A stretch of DNA of 64,000 bases from Actinomycetales bacterium (GTDB lineage Bacteria; Actinomycetota; Actinomycetes; Actinomycetales; Cellulomonadaceae). This document shows positions 53,584-61,594 of this stretch, piece by piece. The stretch lies in NCBI GenBank assembly GCA_020444245.1, contig JAHLLI010000014.1:82555-146554 (forward strand), read 5' to 3'. A model generated the notes under the pieces. That model saw only the letters and a program-made list of their open reading frames with translations. It had not been told where the DNA came from and did no database searches. Both the position numbers and the translations under genes were made by a program. How positions within the stretch are numbered: position 1 is the first letter of the stretch; each line of letters begins with the position of its first letter.

Positions 53584-55017
53584 GTGCCCGTCGAGCGCCG
53601 CGTCGCCCCAGCCGCCCTGAGCCGGATCATCGGGCCCCTGCCCGCCGGGACCCCGACGTACCGGGGACTGGCCGACGCCGTGCGGCGCGCCGTCCTGGAC
53701 GGTGGTCTGCCCGCGGGTACCAGGGTGCCCAGCGAGCGCGAGCTCGCCGGCGCACTCGGGCTCTCCCGGACCACGACCGCGGCTGCGTACCAGCGGCTTC
53801 GTGAGCAGGGCGTGCTGCGCACCCGGCGCGGATCGGGCAGCGTCACGGCCCTGCCGCGAGGCACCGACTCCGCCGCCGGTCTGCTGGTCCCCGACTCCGC
53901 CACCTCCGGCCCGGTGGACCTGTCCGTCGCGGCGCCCGAGGCACCGGCCGCCTTCGCCGACGCCGCGCGGCGCGCGCTGGAGCGGCTCCCGGCGCACGTC
54001 GCCGGCGGCGGCTACGCCTACCTCGGGCTGCCGGACCTGCGCGCGCGGCTCGCGGAGCGCTACACGCGGCGCGGCGTACCCACCACGCCCGAGCAGATCC
54101 TCGTCACGTCCGGGGCGCAGTCGGCGACGAGCCTGCTGCTGGCCACCCTCGTGGGCACCGGCGACCGGGTCGCCGTCGAGAACCCCGCCTACCCCCACTC
54201 CCTGGCCGCCATCCGCGCGGCCGGGGCCAGGCCGGTGGCCGTCCCCGTCGCGCCCGACGGCGTCGACCTCGACCTGCTCGAGGCGACGTTGCGCCAGGCC
54301 TCACCCCGCCTCGTGCACGTCACGCCGGACCACCAGAACCCGACCGGCACGTCGCTGTCCAGCGAGGCGCGCGCCCGGCTGCGACACCTGGCCACCCGGT
54401 ACCGCACGCCGGTGGTCGGCGACGAGACGCTGACCGACCTGACCCTCGACGGCGAACCACCGGCCCCGTTCCTCGGCGCCGCGCCGGACGAGAACCTGAT
54501 CGCCGTGGGCTCGGCCTCCAAGAGCTTCTGGGGCGGCCTGCGCCTGGGCTGGGTGCGCGCGCACCGCGACGTGGTGCTGCGGCTGGGGCAGGCACGGGTG
54601 CACCGGGACCTGAGCACCGGCCTGCTCGAGCAGCTCGTGCTCGTCGAGCTGCTCGAGGACGCCGACGCCCTGCTGGCGGACCGCCGTGCCCAGCTGCGGG
54701 TGCGCCGCGACGCCCTGCTCGCCGCGATGCACGCCGCCCTGCCGTGGCGTGCGAACGTGCCGGCCGGCGGGCTCTCGCTGTGGGTCGACCTCGGCTCCCC
54801 CGTGTCCTCCACGCTGGCCGCGGTCGCGTCAGGGCACGGCGTGCGCGTCGCCCCGGGCTCGGCCTTCGGCGTGGACGGCGGGTTCGAGCAGCGCCTGCGG
54901 CTGCCGTTCGCCGCCCCGGTCGACCAGCTCGAGCGCGGCGTGGCCGGGCTCGCCGCCGCGTGGCGGGCACTGCCCGCCGCCTCCGCGCCGGCCCCGGCAC
55001 AGGCCGTGCCGATCTAG
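53584..55017 (+). CDS. MocR-family (GntR/aminotransferase) transcription regulator, YczR-like
   Basis: 477 residues. N-terminal GntR winged helix (RGLADAVRRAVLDGGLPAGTRVPSERELAGALG, LSRTTTAAAYQRL) joined to a class I aminotransferase domain: VHVTPDHQNPTGTSLS, the PLP lysine in VGSASKSFWGGLRLGW, and an Arg near the C-terminus. Unlike the desulfurase-like gene, the PLP site is intact. It is divergent from the YczE-like unit, the arrangement known for YczR/YczE pairs. CATCGT six bases before the GTG suggests leaderless translation. Confidence 0.9.
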   Translation: MPVERRVAPAALSRIIGPLPAGTPTYRGLADAVRRAVLDGGLPAGTRVPSERELAGALGLSRTTTAAAYQRLREQGVLRTRRGSGSVTALPRGTDSAAGLLVPDSATSGPVDLSVAAPEAPAAFADAARRALERLPAHVAGGGYAYLGLPDLRARLAERYTRRGVPTTPEQILVTSGAQSATSLLLATLVGTGDRVAVENPAYPHSLAAIRAAGARPVAVPVAPDGVDLDLLEATLRQASPRLVHVTPDHQNPTGTSLSSEARARLRHLATRYRTPVVGDETLTDLTLDGEPPAPFLGAAPDENLIAVGSASKSFWGGLRLGWVRAHRDVVLRLGQARVHRDLSTGLLEQLVLVELLEDADALLADRRAQLRVRRDALLAAMHAALPWRANVPAGGLSLWVDLGSPVSSTLAAVASGHGVRVAPGSAFGVDGGFEQRLRLPFAAPVDQLERGVAGLAAAWRALPAASAPAPAQAVPI

Positions 55018-55070
55018 GACGCGTCAGCCCTCCGGTCCGGCGACCGGACCTCGCCGCAGCCGACCCGGGC

Positions 55071-55280
55071 TCAGGCCTCGCGCAGCAGCACCGGCGCGCC
55101 CACCGGCTCGTCCCCGCCGAGCAGCCGCGCCTGGGCGAGGTGCTCGGCGGCGAGCTGGCGCCAGTGCTCGCCGAGCCACTGCTCGGCGTCGAACCGGCTG
55201 GTGAACACCGGGCTCACCGGACGGTCCCGGACCCGGTCGGCCCGGTCGAGGAACTCCCACCGCCACTGCGCCCTGCTCAT
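55071..55280 (-). CDS. Small conserved hypothetical protein downstream of pyrD
   Basis: 69 residues, soluble, Trp/Arg-rich: SRAQWRWEFLDRADRVRDRP then FDAEQWLGEHWRQLAAEHLAQA. No motif recognised. Its ATG overlaps the pyrD stop by four bases, so it is co-translated with pyrD. This is a frequent companion in Actinobacteria, as far as I can recall. Confidence 0.72.
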   Translation of the reverse strand: MSRAQWRWEFLDRADRVRDRPVSPVFTSRFDAEQWLGEHWRQLAAEHLAQARLLGGDEPVGAPVLLREA

Positions 55281-56296
55281 CGCGCCTCCCGAGCGAGCTC
55301 GCGGTGGATCCGCGCGGCCCAGAACGGCCCACGGTAGATCAGCCCGGTGTAGCCCTGGACCAGGTTGGCTCCGGCCTCGAGGTACGCGCGCACGTCGGCG
55401 GCGGTCGTGATCCCGCCCACCCCGATCACGGTGCGCCCGGACCCGAGCCGCTTGCGCAGCAGCCGGACCACGGCGAGGCCTCGCGGCAGCAGCGGCGGAC
55501 CGGACAGGCCGCCCGCGCCCAGCTCGTGGGCGATCGTGGTGTTGACCGCGACCACCCCCGCCAGGTCGAGCTCGGTGACCAGGTCCGCGACCGCGAGCAC
55601 GTCGTCGTCGGCCAGGTCGGGGGCGATCTTCACCAGCAGCGGCACACTGCCCGGCTCGGTCACCTCGTCGGCGGCCTGGCGCGCGGCGACCAGCAGCGGG
55701 CGCAACGCGTCGACCGACTGCAGGTCCCGCAGCCCGGGGGTGTTCGGCGAGGACACGTTGACCACGAGGTAGTCCGCCCAGGGCGCGAGCGCCCGGGCGC
55801 ACGCGGCGTAGTCGTCCGCGGCGCGCTCGGCCGGCGTGACCTTGTTCTTGCCGATGTTCACCCCGACGACGTACCGCCGCCCGGCCGGCGTCGCGCGCAA
55901 CCGCCGCAGCCGCGTGGCCGCGGCCTGCGCACCGGAGTTGTTGAAGCCCATCCTGTTGCGCAACGCCTGGGTCTCCAGGACGCGCCACAGCCGGGGCGGC
56001 TCGTTGCCCGGCTGGGCGAGCGGTGTCACCGTGCCGACCTCGACGTAGCCGAACCCGAGCATCGTCATGCCCGGTACCCCGACGGCCTCCTTGTCGAACC
56101 CCGCCGCGAGCCCCAGGACGCCGGGCACCTGCGTGCCGAGCGCCCGCACGGGCGGCCCCGGCGGGGCGCACCAGCGGCGCAGCAGCCAGGACAGCCCGGG
56201 CACTGCCGCGACCGTCCGGATCAGGCCGAACGCCAGACGGTGGGCGACCTCGGGATCCATCCGCCGGAACACCAGGCGGAACAGCAGCGCGTACAC
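55277..56296 (-). CDS. pyrD: Dihydroorotate dehydrogenase, quinone-dependent class 2
   Basis: 339 residues. Oxidises dihydroorotate to orotate in pyrimidine synthesis and feeds electrons to menaquinone. The N-terminal amphipathic helices (MYALLFRLVFRRMDPEVAHRLAF) mark class 2. FMN and substrate sites: GLAAGFDKEA, NRMGFNNSG, the catalytic Ser in VVNVSSPNTPGLRDLQ, and GVGGITTAADVRAYLEAGA. GTG lies six bases from TAGGTT (minus strand, 56303-56308): leaderless. Confidence 0.95.
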   Translation of the reverse strand: MYALLFRLVFRRMDPEVAHRLAFGLIRTVAAVPGLSWLLRRWCAPPGPPVRALGTQVPGVLGLAAGFDKEAVGVPGMTMLGFGYVEVGTVTPLAQPGNEPPRLWRVLETQALRNRMGFNNSGAQAAATRLRRLRATPAGRRYVVGVNIGKNKVTPAERAADDYAACARALAPWADYLVVNVSSPNTPGLRDLQSVDALRPLLVAARQAADEVTEPGSVPLLVKIAPDLADDDVLAVADLVTELDLAGVVAVNTTIAHELGAGGLSGPPLLPRGLAVVRLLRKRLGSGRTVIGVGGITTAADVRAYLEAGANLVQGYTGLIYRGPFWAARIHRELAREAR

Positions 56297-56305
56297 GCGG
56301 GCAAC

Positions 56306-56728
56306 CTACCCGGCCGCCACCGCGTGATCCGGGGACGTCCGGGTGGCGGTGCGCCGCAGCCACCACATGCCGATGAAGGGCAGCACGAGCGGCACGTACC
56401 CGTACCCCTGGCCGTAGTCGGACCACACCGTCGCGTCGGCGAACAGGTCCGAGCGCACCAGCGACAGGGTGCCGACGCTCAGCACGCCGATCATCTCCAC
56501 GCTCACCGCGACCCAGGCCACCGTGCGCCACGCCCCGCGACCGCGCGCCAGCGCGATCGTGGCCACGACGTAGACCACGCCCGCGACCCCGGACAGCAGG
56601 TACGCCAGCGGCGCCGCGGCCAGGTCGGTCGCGATCTGCACCGCGGAGCGTGCCGTGGCGGCCAGCGCGAGGATGCCGTAGACCCCGATGATCACGCGCC
56701 CCGGGCCGGTGGCGGTCGGTGAGCTCAT
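56306..56728 (-). CDS. Four-helix membrane protein of unknown function
   Basis: 140 residues with about four helices: IIGVYGILALAATARSAVQI, PLAYLLSGVAGVVYVVATIALA, TVAWVAVSVEMIGVLSVGTL and GYVPLVLPFIGMWWLRR. Similar proteins are common in Actinobacteria as conserved hypothetical membrane proteins; no function is claimed. TAGGGT (minus strand, 56736-56741) is seven bases from the ATG. The promoter lies inside a palindrome shared with the divergent gene. Confidence 0.75.
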   Translation of the reverse strand: MSSPTATGPGRVIIGVYGILALAATARSAVQIATDLAAAPLAYLLSGVAGVVYVVATIALARGRGAWRTVAWVAVSVEMIGVLSVGTLSLVRSDLFADATVWSDYGQGYGYVPLVLPFIGMWWLRRTATRTSPDHAVAAG

Positions 56729-56730
56729 GC

Positions 56731-56765
56731 CCGGCACCCTACGGCCAGCGGTCGTAGGGTGCCGG
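56731..56765. promoter_or_regulatory. Palindromic divergent promoter region
   Basis: CCGGCACCCTACG (56731-56743) and CGTAGGGTGCCGG (56753-56765) are a perfect 13-bp inverted repeat around nine bases. Each arm contains TAGGGT on one strand, so both divergent -10 elements sit in the same palindrome, fit for one dimeric regulator. Confidence 0.6.
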
Positions 56766-56786
56766 ACAACGCCGAGAGGGGCACTC

Positions 56787-57173
56787 ATGCCGATCCCCCG
56801 CGCCATCACCCGGTTCAACCTCCGGGTGCTCAACCCCATGATGCTCAGGCTCGCGGGGCGCGGTTCCATGGTCGACCTGGAGCACGTCGGCCGGCGCTCC
56901 GGCACGGTGCGCCACACGCCCCTGATGGCGTTCCGCCACGGCGACGTGGTGACGATCGCCCTGACCTACGGCCCGGACGTGGAGTGGCTCAAGAACATCC
57001 GCGCTGCCGGACGGTGCCGGATGCGGATCAGGAACGGGATCGTGCACCTCGGCGCGCCGCGCCCGGTCCCACCCGAGGTCGCCCTGCCGCACATCTCCCA
57101 GCCGCAGCGCACCCTGCTGCGCTGGCCGATCCGCTGCCACGACTACGTCGAGCTGCCCGTGCTGGACGGCTGA
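56787..57173 (+). CDS. Ddn-like nitroreductase / F420-type flavin-binding split-barrel protein
   Basis: 128 residues. VDLEHVGRRSGTVRHTPLMAFRHGDVVTIALTYG is the characteristic R-x-S-G motif of deazaflavin (F420)-dependent nitroreductase-family proteins. It is near the lower end of length for the family. Cofactor use (F420 or FMN) is inferred from family only. GAGAGGG precedes ATG. Its promoter is paired with the divergent membrane-protein gene. Confidence 0.82.
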   Translation: MPIPRAITRFNLRVLNPMMLRLAGRGSMVDLEHVGRRSGTVRHTPLMAFRHGDVVTIALTYGPDVEWLKNIRAAGRCRMRIRNGIVHLGAPRPVPPEVALPHISQPQRTLLRWPIRCHDYVELPVLDG

Positions 57174-57190
57174 GGCAGGGGGCGGCGAGC

Positions 57191-57547
57191 TCAGCCCTGC
57201 CAGACCTGGACCAGGCGCAGCTGGAGGAACGCGACCGTCAGGGCCGCCACCAGCAGCACCACCGAGCTCCACCGGGTGCGCTCGGCGAACGACCACGCAG
57301 CGGCCACCGGCAGGATGATCAACGTCGTGACCAGGTAGCCCCAGAACGTCGCGGCGTCCGAGGGCGCGCCGCGGGTCACCGCCATCACCACCGCGACCAC
57401 CGCCTGGACTGCCAGAACCGCCTCGACCACGGCGCCCGCCTGGAGCTGACGCCAGATCACCGGCAGGTCCTTCGTCGCGCGCCAGCCCGCCCACCCGGCC
57501 AGGGCGACGGCAAGGGCGGCACTGAGCACCGCGAGGGGGATCCACAC
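57191..57547 (-). CDS. Four-helix membrane protein of unknown function
   Basis: 118 residues with four hydrophobic segments (for example VWIPLAVLSAALAVALAGWAG and WSSVVLLVAALTVAFLQL). No motif. GTG at 57547 is seven bases from TAGGGT on the minus strand (57555-57560), which decides the start over a longer Arg-rich reading. Converges with the Ddn-like gene, leaving 17 bases between them. Confidence 0.72.
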   Translation of the reverse strand: MWIPLAVLSAALAVALAGWAGWRATKDLPVIWRQLQAGAVVEAVLAVQAVVAVVMAVTRGAPSDAATFWGYLVTTLIILPVAAAWSFAERTRWSSVVLLVAALTVAFLQLRLVQVWQG

Positions 57548-57636
57548 GTGGACGACCCTAGGGCCGACGCCCCGCGCGCACCGGCCGACACCCGGCGCGG
57601 TCCGCGCCTCACGCGCCACGGGCCTAGCATCGGAGC

Positions 57637-59088
57637 GTGATCACCCTCACCTCCACCACAGCTGCCCGTTTGTCCGTCGACGTCCTCGTGGTGGGGGTGA
57701 CCTCCGACGGCGGGACGCCCCGGCTGCTCGGTGACGCCCTGCCCGCGGGTCTCGCCGCGTCGCTGACCTCGCCGGCCCTCGGTGTCACCGCCGAGGGCGA
57801 CCAGGTGGTGCGCGTGCCCGGTGGCGACGCGGTCGAGGCCGACGTGGTCGCCGTCGTGGCGGTCGCGGACCCGACCGACCGCGAGTCGCTGCGCCGCGCG
57901 GCCGGCGCCGCGACCCGCCAGCTGACCGGGGTCGGCTCGATCGCCCTCGCGCTGCCGGTGCGCGACACCGACGACGTGGCCGCGGTCGCCGAGGGTGCCC
58001 TGCTCGGGGCGTACGCCTACACGCGGTACCACGAGCTTCCCGCCGCCAAGCGCCCGGCACAGGAGATCCAGGTGGTCACCTCGCAGGCCCGGTCCGCCGC
58101 CGCGAAGGCCGCCGTGGCCCGCGCCGAGGTGGTCGCCGCCGCCGTGCACGGCGTGCGCGACCTGGTCAACACCCCGCCGCTCGACCTCTACCCCGCCGCG
58201 TTCGCCGACATCGCCAAGGCCGCGGCGAAGGGGACCAAGGTCAAGGTCACCGTCCTGGACGAGAAGGAGCTGGCCTCCGGCGGCTACGGCGGCCTGGTTG
58301 CCGTCGGCCAGGGCTCGTCGCGCCCGCCGCGCCTGGTCAAGCTCTCCTGGTCCCCGGCCCGCGCCAAGCGCTCGGTGGCACTGGTCGGCAAGGGCATCAC
58401 GTTCGACTCCGGCGGCCTGTCGATCAAGCCCGCCAAGGGCATGGAGACGATGAAGTCGGACATGGCCGGTGCTGCCGCCGTGCTGCACACGGTGCTCGCT
58501 GCTGCGGCCCTGAAGCTGCCGGTGGCCGTGACCGGCTACCTGTGCCTGGCCGAGAACATGCCGTCCGGCACCGCCCAGCGGCCCTCGGACGTCATCACCC
58601 AGAAGGGCGGCACCACCGTCGAGGTCCTCAACACCGACGCCGAGGGGCGGCTGGTGCTCGCCGACGGCCTGGTGGCCGCGTGCGAGGAGAAGCCCGACGT
58701 GGTGCTGGACATCGCCACCCTGACCGGCGCGCAGGTGGTCGCGCTCGGTACCCGGGTCTCCGGCGTCATGGGCACCGAGGAGGTGCGCGCGGCGGTGGTC
58801 GCGGCCGCCGGCGAGGCCGGTGAGCAGTTCTGGCCGATGCCCCTGCCCGAGGAGCTCCGCGCCGGCCTGACCTCGCAGGTCGCGGACCTGGCCAACGTCT
58901 CCGCCGACCGCAACGGCGGGATGCTCACCGCCGGCATCTTCCTGCGCGAGTTCGTGGGCTCGACGCCGTGGGCGCACCTCGACATCGCCGGGCCGGCGTT
59001 CAACGAGAGCGCCGCCTGGGGCTACACCCCCAAGGGCGGCACCGGCGTGGGTGTGCGCACCATGCTGGGCGTCATCGAGGCCGGCTGA
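57637..59088 (+). CDS. pepA: Leucyl aminopeptidase, M17 family
   Basis: 483 residues. Di-zinc exopeptidase releasing N-terminal residues, cytoplasmic hexamer in the family. Motifs: ALVGKGITFDSGGLSIKPAKGMETMKSDM with metal and catalytic Lys residues, LAENMPSG, the signature NTDAEGRLVLAD and DIATLTGAQVVALG. Intact. TAGCAT (57625-57630) six bases before the GTG: leaderless. Same place as Rv2213. A 16-bp hairpin follows. Confidence 0.95.
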   Translation: MITLTSTTAARLSVDVLVVGVTSDGGTPRLLGDALPAGLAASLTSPALGVTAEGDQVVRVPGGDAVEADVVAVVAVADPTDRESLRRAAGAATRQLTGVGSIALALPVRDTDDVAAVAEGALLGAYAYTRYHELPAAKRPAQEIQVVTSQARSAAAKAAVARAEVVAAAVHGVRDLVNTPPLDLYPAAFADIAKAAAKGTKVKVTVLDEKELASGGYGGLVAVGQGSSRPPRLVKLSWSPARAKRSVALVGKGITFDSGGLSIKPAKGMETMKSDMAGAAAVLHTVLAAAALKLPVAVTGYLCLAENMPSGTAQRPSDVITQKGGTTVEVLNTDAEGRLVLADGLVAACEEKPDVVLDIATLTGAQVVALGTRVSGVMGTEEVRAAVVAAAGEAGEQFWPMPLPEELRAGLTSQVADLANVSADRNGGMLTAGIFLREFVGSTPWAHLDIAGPAFNESAAWGYTPKGGTGVGVRTMLGVIEAG

Positions 59089-59107
59089 CCCGGCGCGCTA
59101 CGCACGT

Positions 59108-59147
59108 CGGCGCGCACCGACCCCGGATCGCGGGTCGGTGCGCGCCG
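59108..59147. terminator. Perfect 16-bp bidirectional terminator
   Basis: CGGCGCGCACCGACCC (59108-59123) and GGGTCGGTGCGCGCCG (59132-59147) with an eight-base loop, between pepA and the convergent aldo/keto reductase. The longest perfect stem seen in the window. Confidence 0.92.
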
Positions 59148-59159
59148 TGCTTGGGCCGC

Positions 59160-60224
59160 CTACGCCGCGCCGGCCGCGTCCAGCTCGGCGAGCTGGTCGT
59201 CGGTCAGCACCACGTCGAGCGACTCGACGTCCTCGAGGTAGTGGTCGAACGTCCGCGGGCCCACCAGGGGCAGCACCGTGGGCGTCTGGGCAGCGCGAAG
59301 CCAGGACAGCACGACCTGGTTCCCGCTCGCCCCGGTGGCCGCAGCCACCCGGTCCACCGCCGCGAGCCGCGCGTCGGCGTCCGGCCCGGCGTACGGCTCC
59401 ATCGCCCAGAACGACGCCGCACGGCGCTCGGGCACGGAGTACACGGCCTTGACCGTCGGCGAGTACGCCACGAGCTGCAGGTCGGGGTGCGTGGCCAGGT
59501 AGTCCAGCTGCTCGGGGCCCACGATGCTCGTCGAGTCCAGCCCGGCCTTGCCGCGCAGGTAGGAGTGCTGCTGCTGGAGCGCGAGCGGCTGCGGCCACCC
59601 GTGCTGCTGGGCGAGCGCGCGGATCTCGGCGAGCCGCCAGGTGGCGACGTTCGACCAGCCGTACGCCCCCACACGGCCGTCCGCGACGAACGACGCGAAC
59701 GTGCCCACGGAGTCGACCAGCGGGGTCGCCCGGTCGTCGACATGGTTGTAGTACAGGTCGACGCGATCGATGCCGAGCCGCTCGAGCGAACCGGCAAGGC
59801 TGGCGCGCAGCACGTCGGGAGCGGCACCGACGAACTTGGTCCGGGCGACCTCCCACGCGGGCGGGCCCGCGGGGTCGGCGGGCCACACGCCATCGAGGTC
59901 GGTGAGCGTCGCCGTGGCCTTGGTCGCGAGGTAGACGGCGTCGCGTGCGCCGGTCTCGGCGAACCACTGCCCCAGGAGGCGCTCGCTGTGCCCGCCCATG
60001 TCGCCGCGCGACTCCCACCACGCGTAGCAGTCGGCGGTGTCGATCATGGCCAGGGCCTGGCTGCCGTCGGGCGCCCGGTAGCGCGGTGCGACGGTGCCGA
60101 CGAAGTGGTCGAGGATGCGGCGCGACTCCTCCGGCGAGGTACGGGTCCCCATGAGCATGGCGCCCAGCGCGAGGGGCGCGACGTAGGTGTCGGTGGTGGC
60201 GAGACGGTGTCCGAGCTGTGTCAT
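59160..60224 (-). CDS. Aldo/keto reductase
   Basis: 354 residues, NADPH-dependent TIM-barrel oxidoreductase. VAPLALGAMLMGT opens; the catalytic Asp and Tyr are in MIDTADCYAWWES; a Lys in VYLATKATATL; DRVDLYYNHVDD follows; then GAYGWSNVATWRLAEI and VLPLVGPRTFDHYLEDVESLDVVLTDDQLAEL. Substrate unknown. ATG is seven bases after TAGCGT. Its promoter is the MerR-type one at 60232-60262, so the divergent MerR protein very likely controls it. Confidence 0.92.
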   Translation of the reverse strand: MTQLGHRLATTDTYVAPLALGAMLMGTRTSPEESRRILDHFVGTVAPRYRAPDGSQALAMIDTADCYAWWESRGDMGGHSERLLGQWFAETGARDAVYLATKATATLTDLDGVWPADPAGPPAWEVARTKFVGAAPDVLRASLAGSLERLGIDRVDLYYNHVDDRATPLVDSVGTFASFVADGRVGAYGWSNVATWRLAEIRALAQQHGWPQPLALQQQHSYLRGKAGLDSTSIVGPEQLDYLATHPDLQLVAYSPTVKAVYSVPERRAASFWAMEPYAGPDADARLAAVDRVAAATGASGNQVVLSWLRAAQTPTVLPLVGPRTFDHYLEDVESLDVVLTDDQLAELDAAGAA

Positions 60225-60231
60225 GGCCGGG

Positions 60232-60262
60232 ACGCTAGAAGTTCGAGCGCGCTCGAAGTCAA
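60232..60262 (-). promoter_or_regulatory. MerR-type promoter with 19-bp spacer and operator palindrome
   Basis: On the minus strand TTGACT (-35, 60257-60262) and TAGCGT (-10, 60232-60237) are separated by 19 bases, the overlong spacer characteristic of MerR-activated promoters. A perfect palindrome TTCGAGCGCGCTCGAA (60242-60257) fills most of it. Confidence 0.85.
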
Positions 60263-60326
60263 GCGCGATGTCGCGGGTGCTCGCGATGCCCCTTCGGTGA
60301 GGGTGCGGCCGGCGTAGCGTTGCCGC

Positions 60327-60746
60327 GTGACCTACACGATCGAGCAGGCCGCCGAGCTCTCCGGCGTGTCCAAGCACACGCTGCGCTACTACGAGCGCGA
60401 GGGGTTGCTGCCGCCCGTCGCGAAGGCCGACAACGGGCACCGCAGCTACACCGACGACGACCTGGGCTGGGTCCGGATGCTCCTGCTGCTGCGCGCCACC
60501 GGGATGCCGATCCGCCAGATGAAGGCGTTCATGGACCTGACCTGGGAGGGCGACCACACGATCGCCGCGCGGGTGGGCGTCCTGGAGGAGGTGCGGGCCA
60601 CGCTCGTGGCGAGGATGGCCGAGGACGTCGAGCACCTGCGCTACCTGGACCGCAAGCTCGAGTACTACACCGGCGTGCTCGCCCTGGACGACGCGACGCT
60701 CGAGCAGGCCGTCGGCGAGGACGCACGCGAGGTCAGCCGCACCTGA
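60327..60746 (+). CDS. MerR-family transcription regulator
   Basis: 139 residues. Winged helix YTIEQAAELSGVSKHTLRYYEREGLLPPVAKADNGHRSYTDDDLGWVRML at the start, then a long dimerisation coiled coil (about 75-120). No Cys pair for metal binding; effector unknown, possibly an organic aldehyde or ketone given its target. TAGCGT (60315-60320) is six bases before the GTG. Divergent from the reductase it probably activates. Confidence 0.93.
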   Translation: MTYTIEQAAELSGVSKHTLRYYEREGLLPPVAKADNGHRSYTDDDLGWVRMLLLLRATGMPIRQMKAFMDLTWEGDHTIAARVGVLEEVRATLVARMAEDVEHLRYLDRKLEYYTGVLALDDATLEQAVGEDAREVSRT

Positions 60747-60844
60747 GCCCAGCTGCCGACGTGGGTGGGGGTCGGCGACGTGCCGTGGTGGCGTGGGTTC
60801 TTCGCGGGGCTGCGTCGCGGGGTGCGTGAGGGACGGCTGTCGCG

Positions 60845-61210
60845 GTGGGGCGTGAGTCGATGATCGTCGGCGGATGCACGTTCAACCGGTGGAGGTACGC
60901 CTCCTGGCCACTCGTCTCCGCCGGGGCGGAGGACCATGGCTTCCGCGTCGGCGCCCGGCTCTGGCCGATCCTCCTCTTCGGCTTCCTCGACGTCGATCGT
61001 TCGTTGATCGAGCCCCACCGCGAGAGTCGGTCGGTCCTCATCCCCTGGGAGAGCGTCCGAGGAGTGGAGCTGCGTCGGCCGAACGTACTGTCGTTGACGC
61101 TGCTCGATGGCTGGAGACTCCGCTTCGGCACGATCTCCGGGCCGCTCGACGGCCTCGCCGACGAGGCTCGCGCTCACCTGCCGGGCTCGCCGGACAGCCG
61201 CGAGCACTGA
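60845..61210 (+). CDS. Hypothetical protein, possibly PH-like
   Basis: 121 residues, not recognised. One mildly hydrophobic segment (RLWPILLFGFLDVDRSLIE) and a strand-rich end VLIPWESVRGVELRRPNVLSLTLLDGWRLRFG, a W-x-x-V-x-G-V-E pattern also seen in the protein at 11693. GTG at 60845 or ATG at 60860 could start it; no ribosome site decides. G+C looks a little lower than its neighbours. Confidence 0.55.
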   Translation: MGRESMIVGGCTFNRWRYASWPLVSAGAEDHGFRVGARLWPILLFGFLDVDRSLIEPHRESRSVLIPWESVRGVELRRPNVLSLTLLDGWRLRFGTISGPLDGLADEARAHLPGSPDSREH

Positions 61211-61215
61211 CCGCA

Positions 61216-61250
61216 CGGTCCGCGCACCAGGAGCCGCAGTTCGCGGACCG
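61216..61250. terminator. Hairpin after the hypothetical gene
   Basis: CGGTCCGCG (61216-61224) pairs with CGCGGACCG (61242-61250) across 17 bases, six bases past the stop. Confidence 0.65.
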
Positions 61251-61356
61251 TGAGCAGCCGACGCGGATCATGTGACGGGAGGGGCGGACGGCGCAGCTGA
61301 GCAGCACACCCGTCACCCCCGCATCCTCAGTCACATGATCCGCGTGGGCTGCTCAC
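61250..61356. repeat. Inverted-repeat element with 27-bp arms
   Basis: Arms 61250-61276 and 61330-61356 are complementary with one mismatch (outer GTGAGCAGCC, inner GCGGATCATGTGAC). Between them GTGACGGG (61272-61279) and CCCGTCAC (61309-61316) form another pair. The whole, about 107 bp, could fold into a cruciform. It may be a small non-autonomous element or a regulatory structure. Confidence 0.75.
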
Positions 61357-61594
61357 CGGACGCGACTGGCCGCGGCCGGAACGAGGTAGCGGCGGCCGGC
61401 GCGGCGAAGGGCGGCGGGGGCCCCGGTCGGCGTCCGCAGTCTGGACAGCCCTGCAGGGTCCGGTGTCTGAGCCCGGCTTCGCCGCGTGGGGCGCCGGGCC
61501 GTGCCGGCGACGCGTGCTGTGGGGGTGACGCGTGCGGCACCGAGCGCTGACCGGCACCGCCGGCCATCCCGAGGCGCGCCGTCGGAGGCTCGCC
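61357..61594. other. Gene-free stretch beside the inverted-repeat element
   Basis: Very G+C-rich. Overlapping open frames on both strands have no start signals or recognisable sequence. I see nothing more here. Confidence 0.5.
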
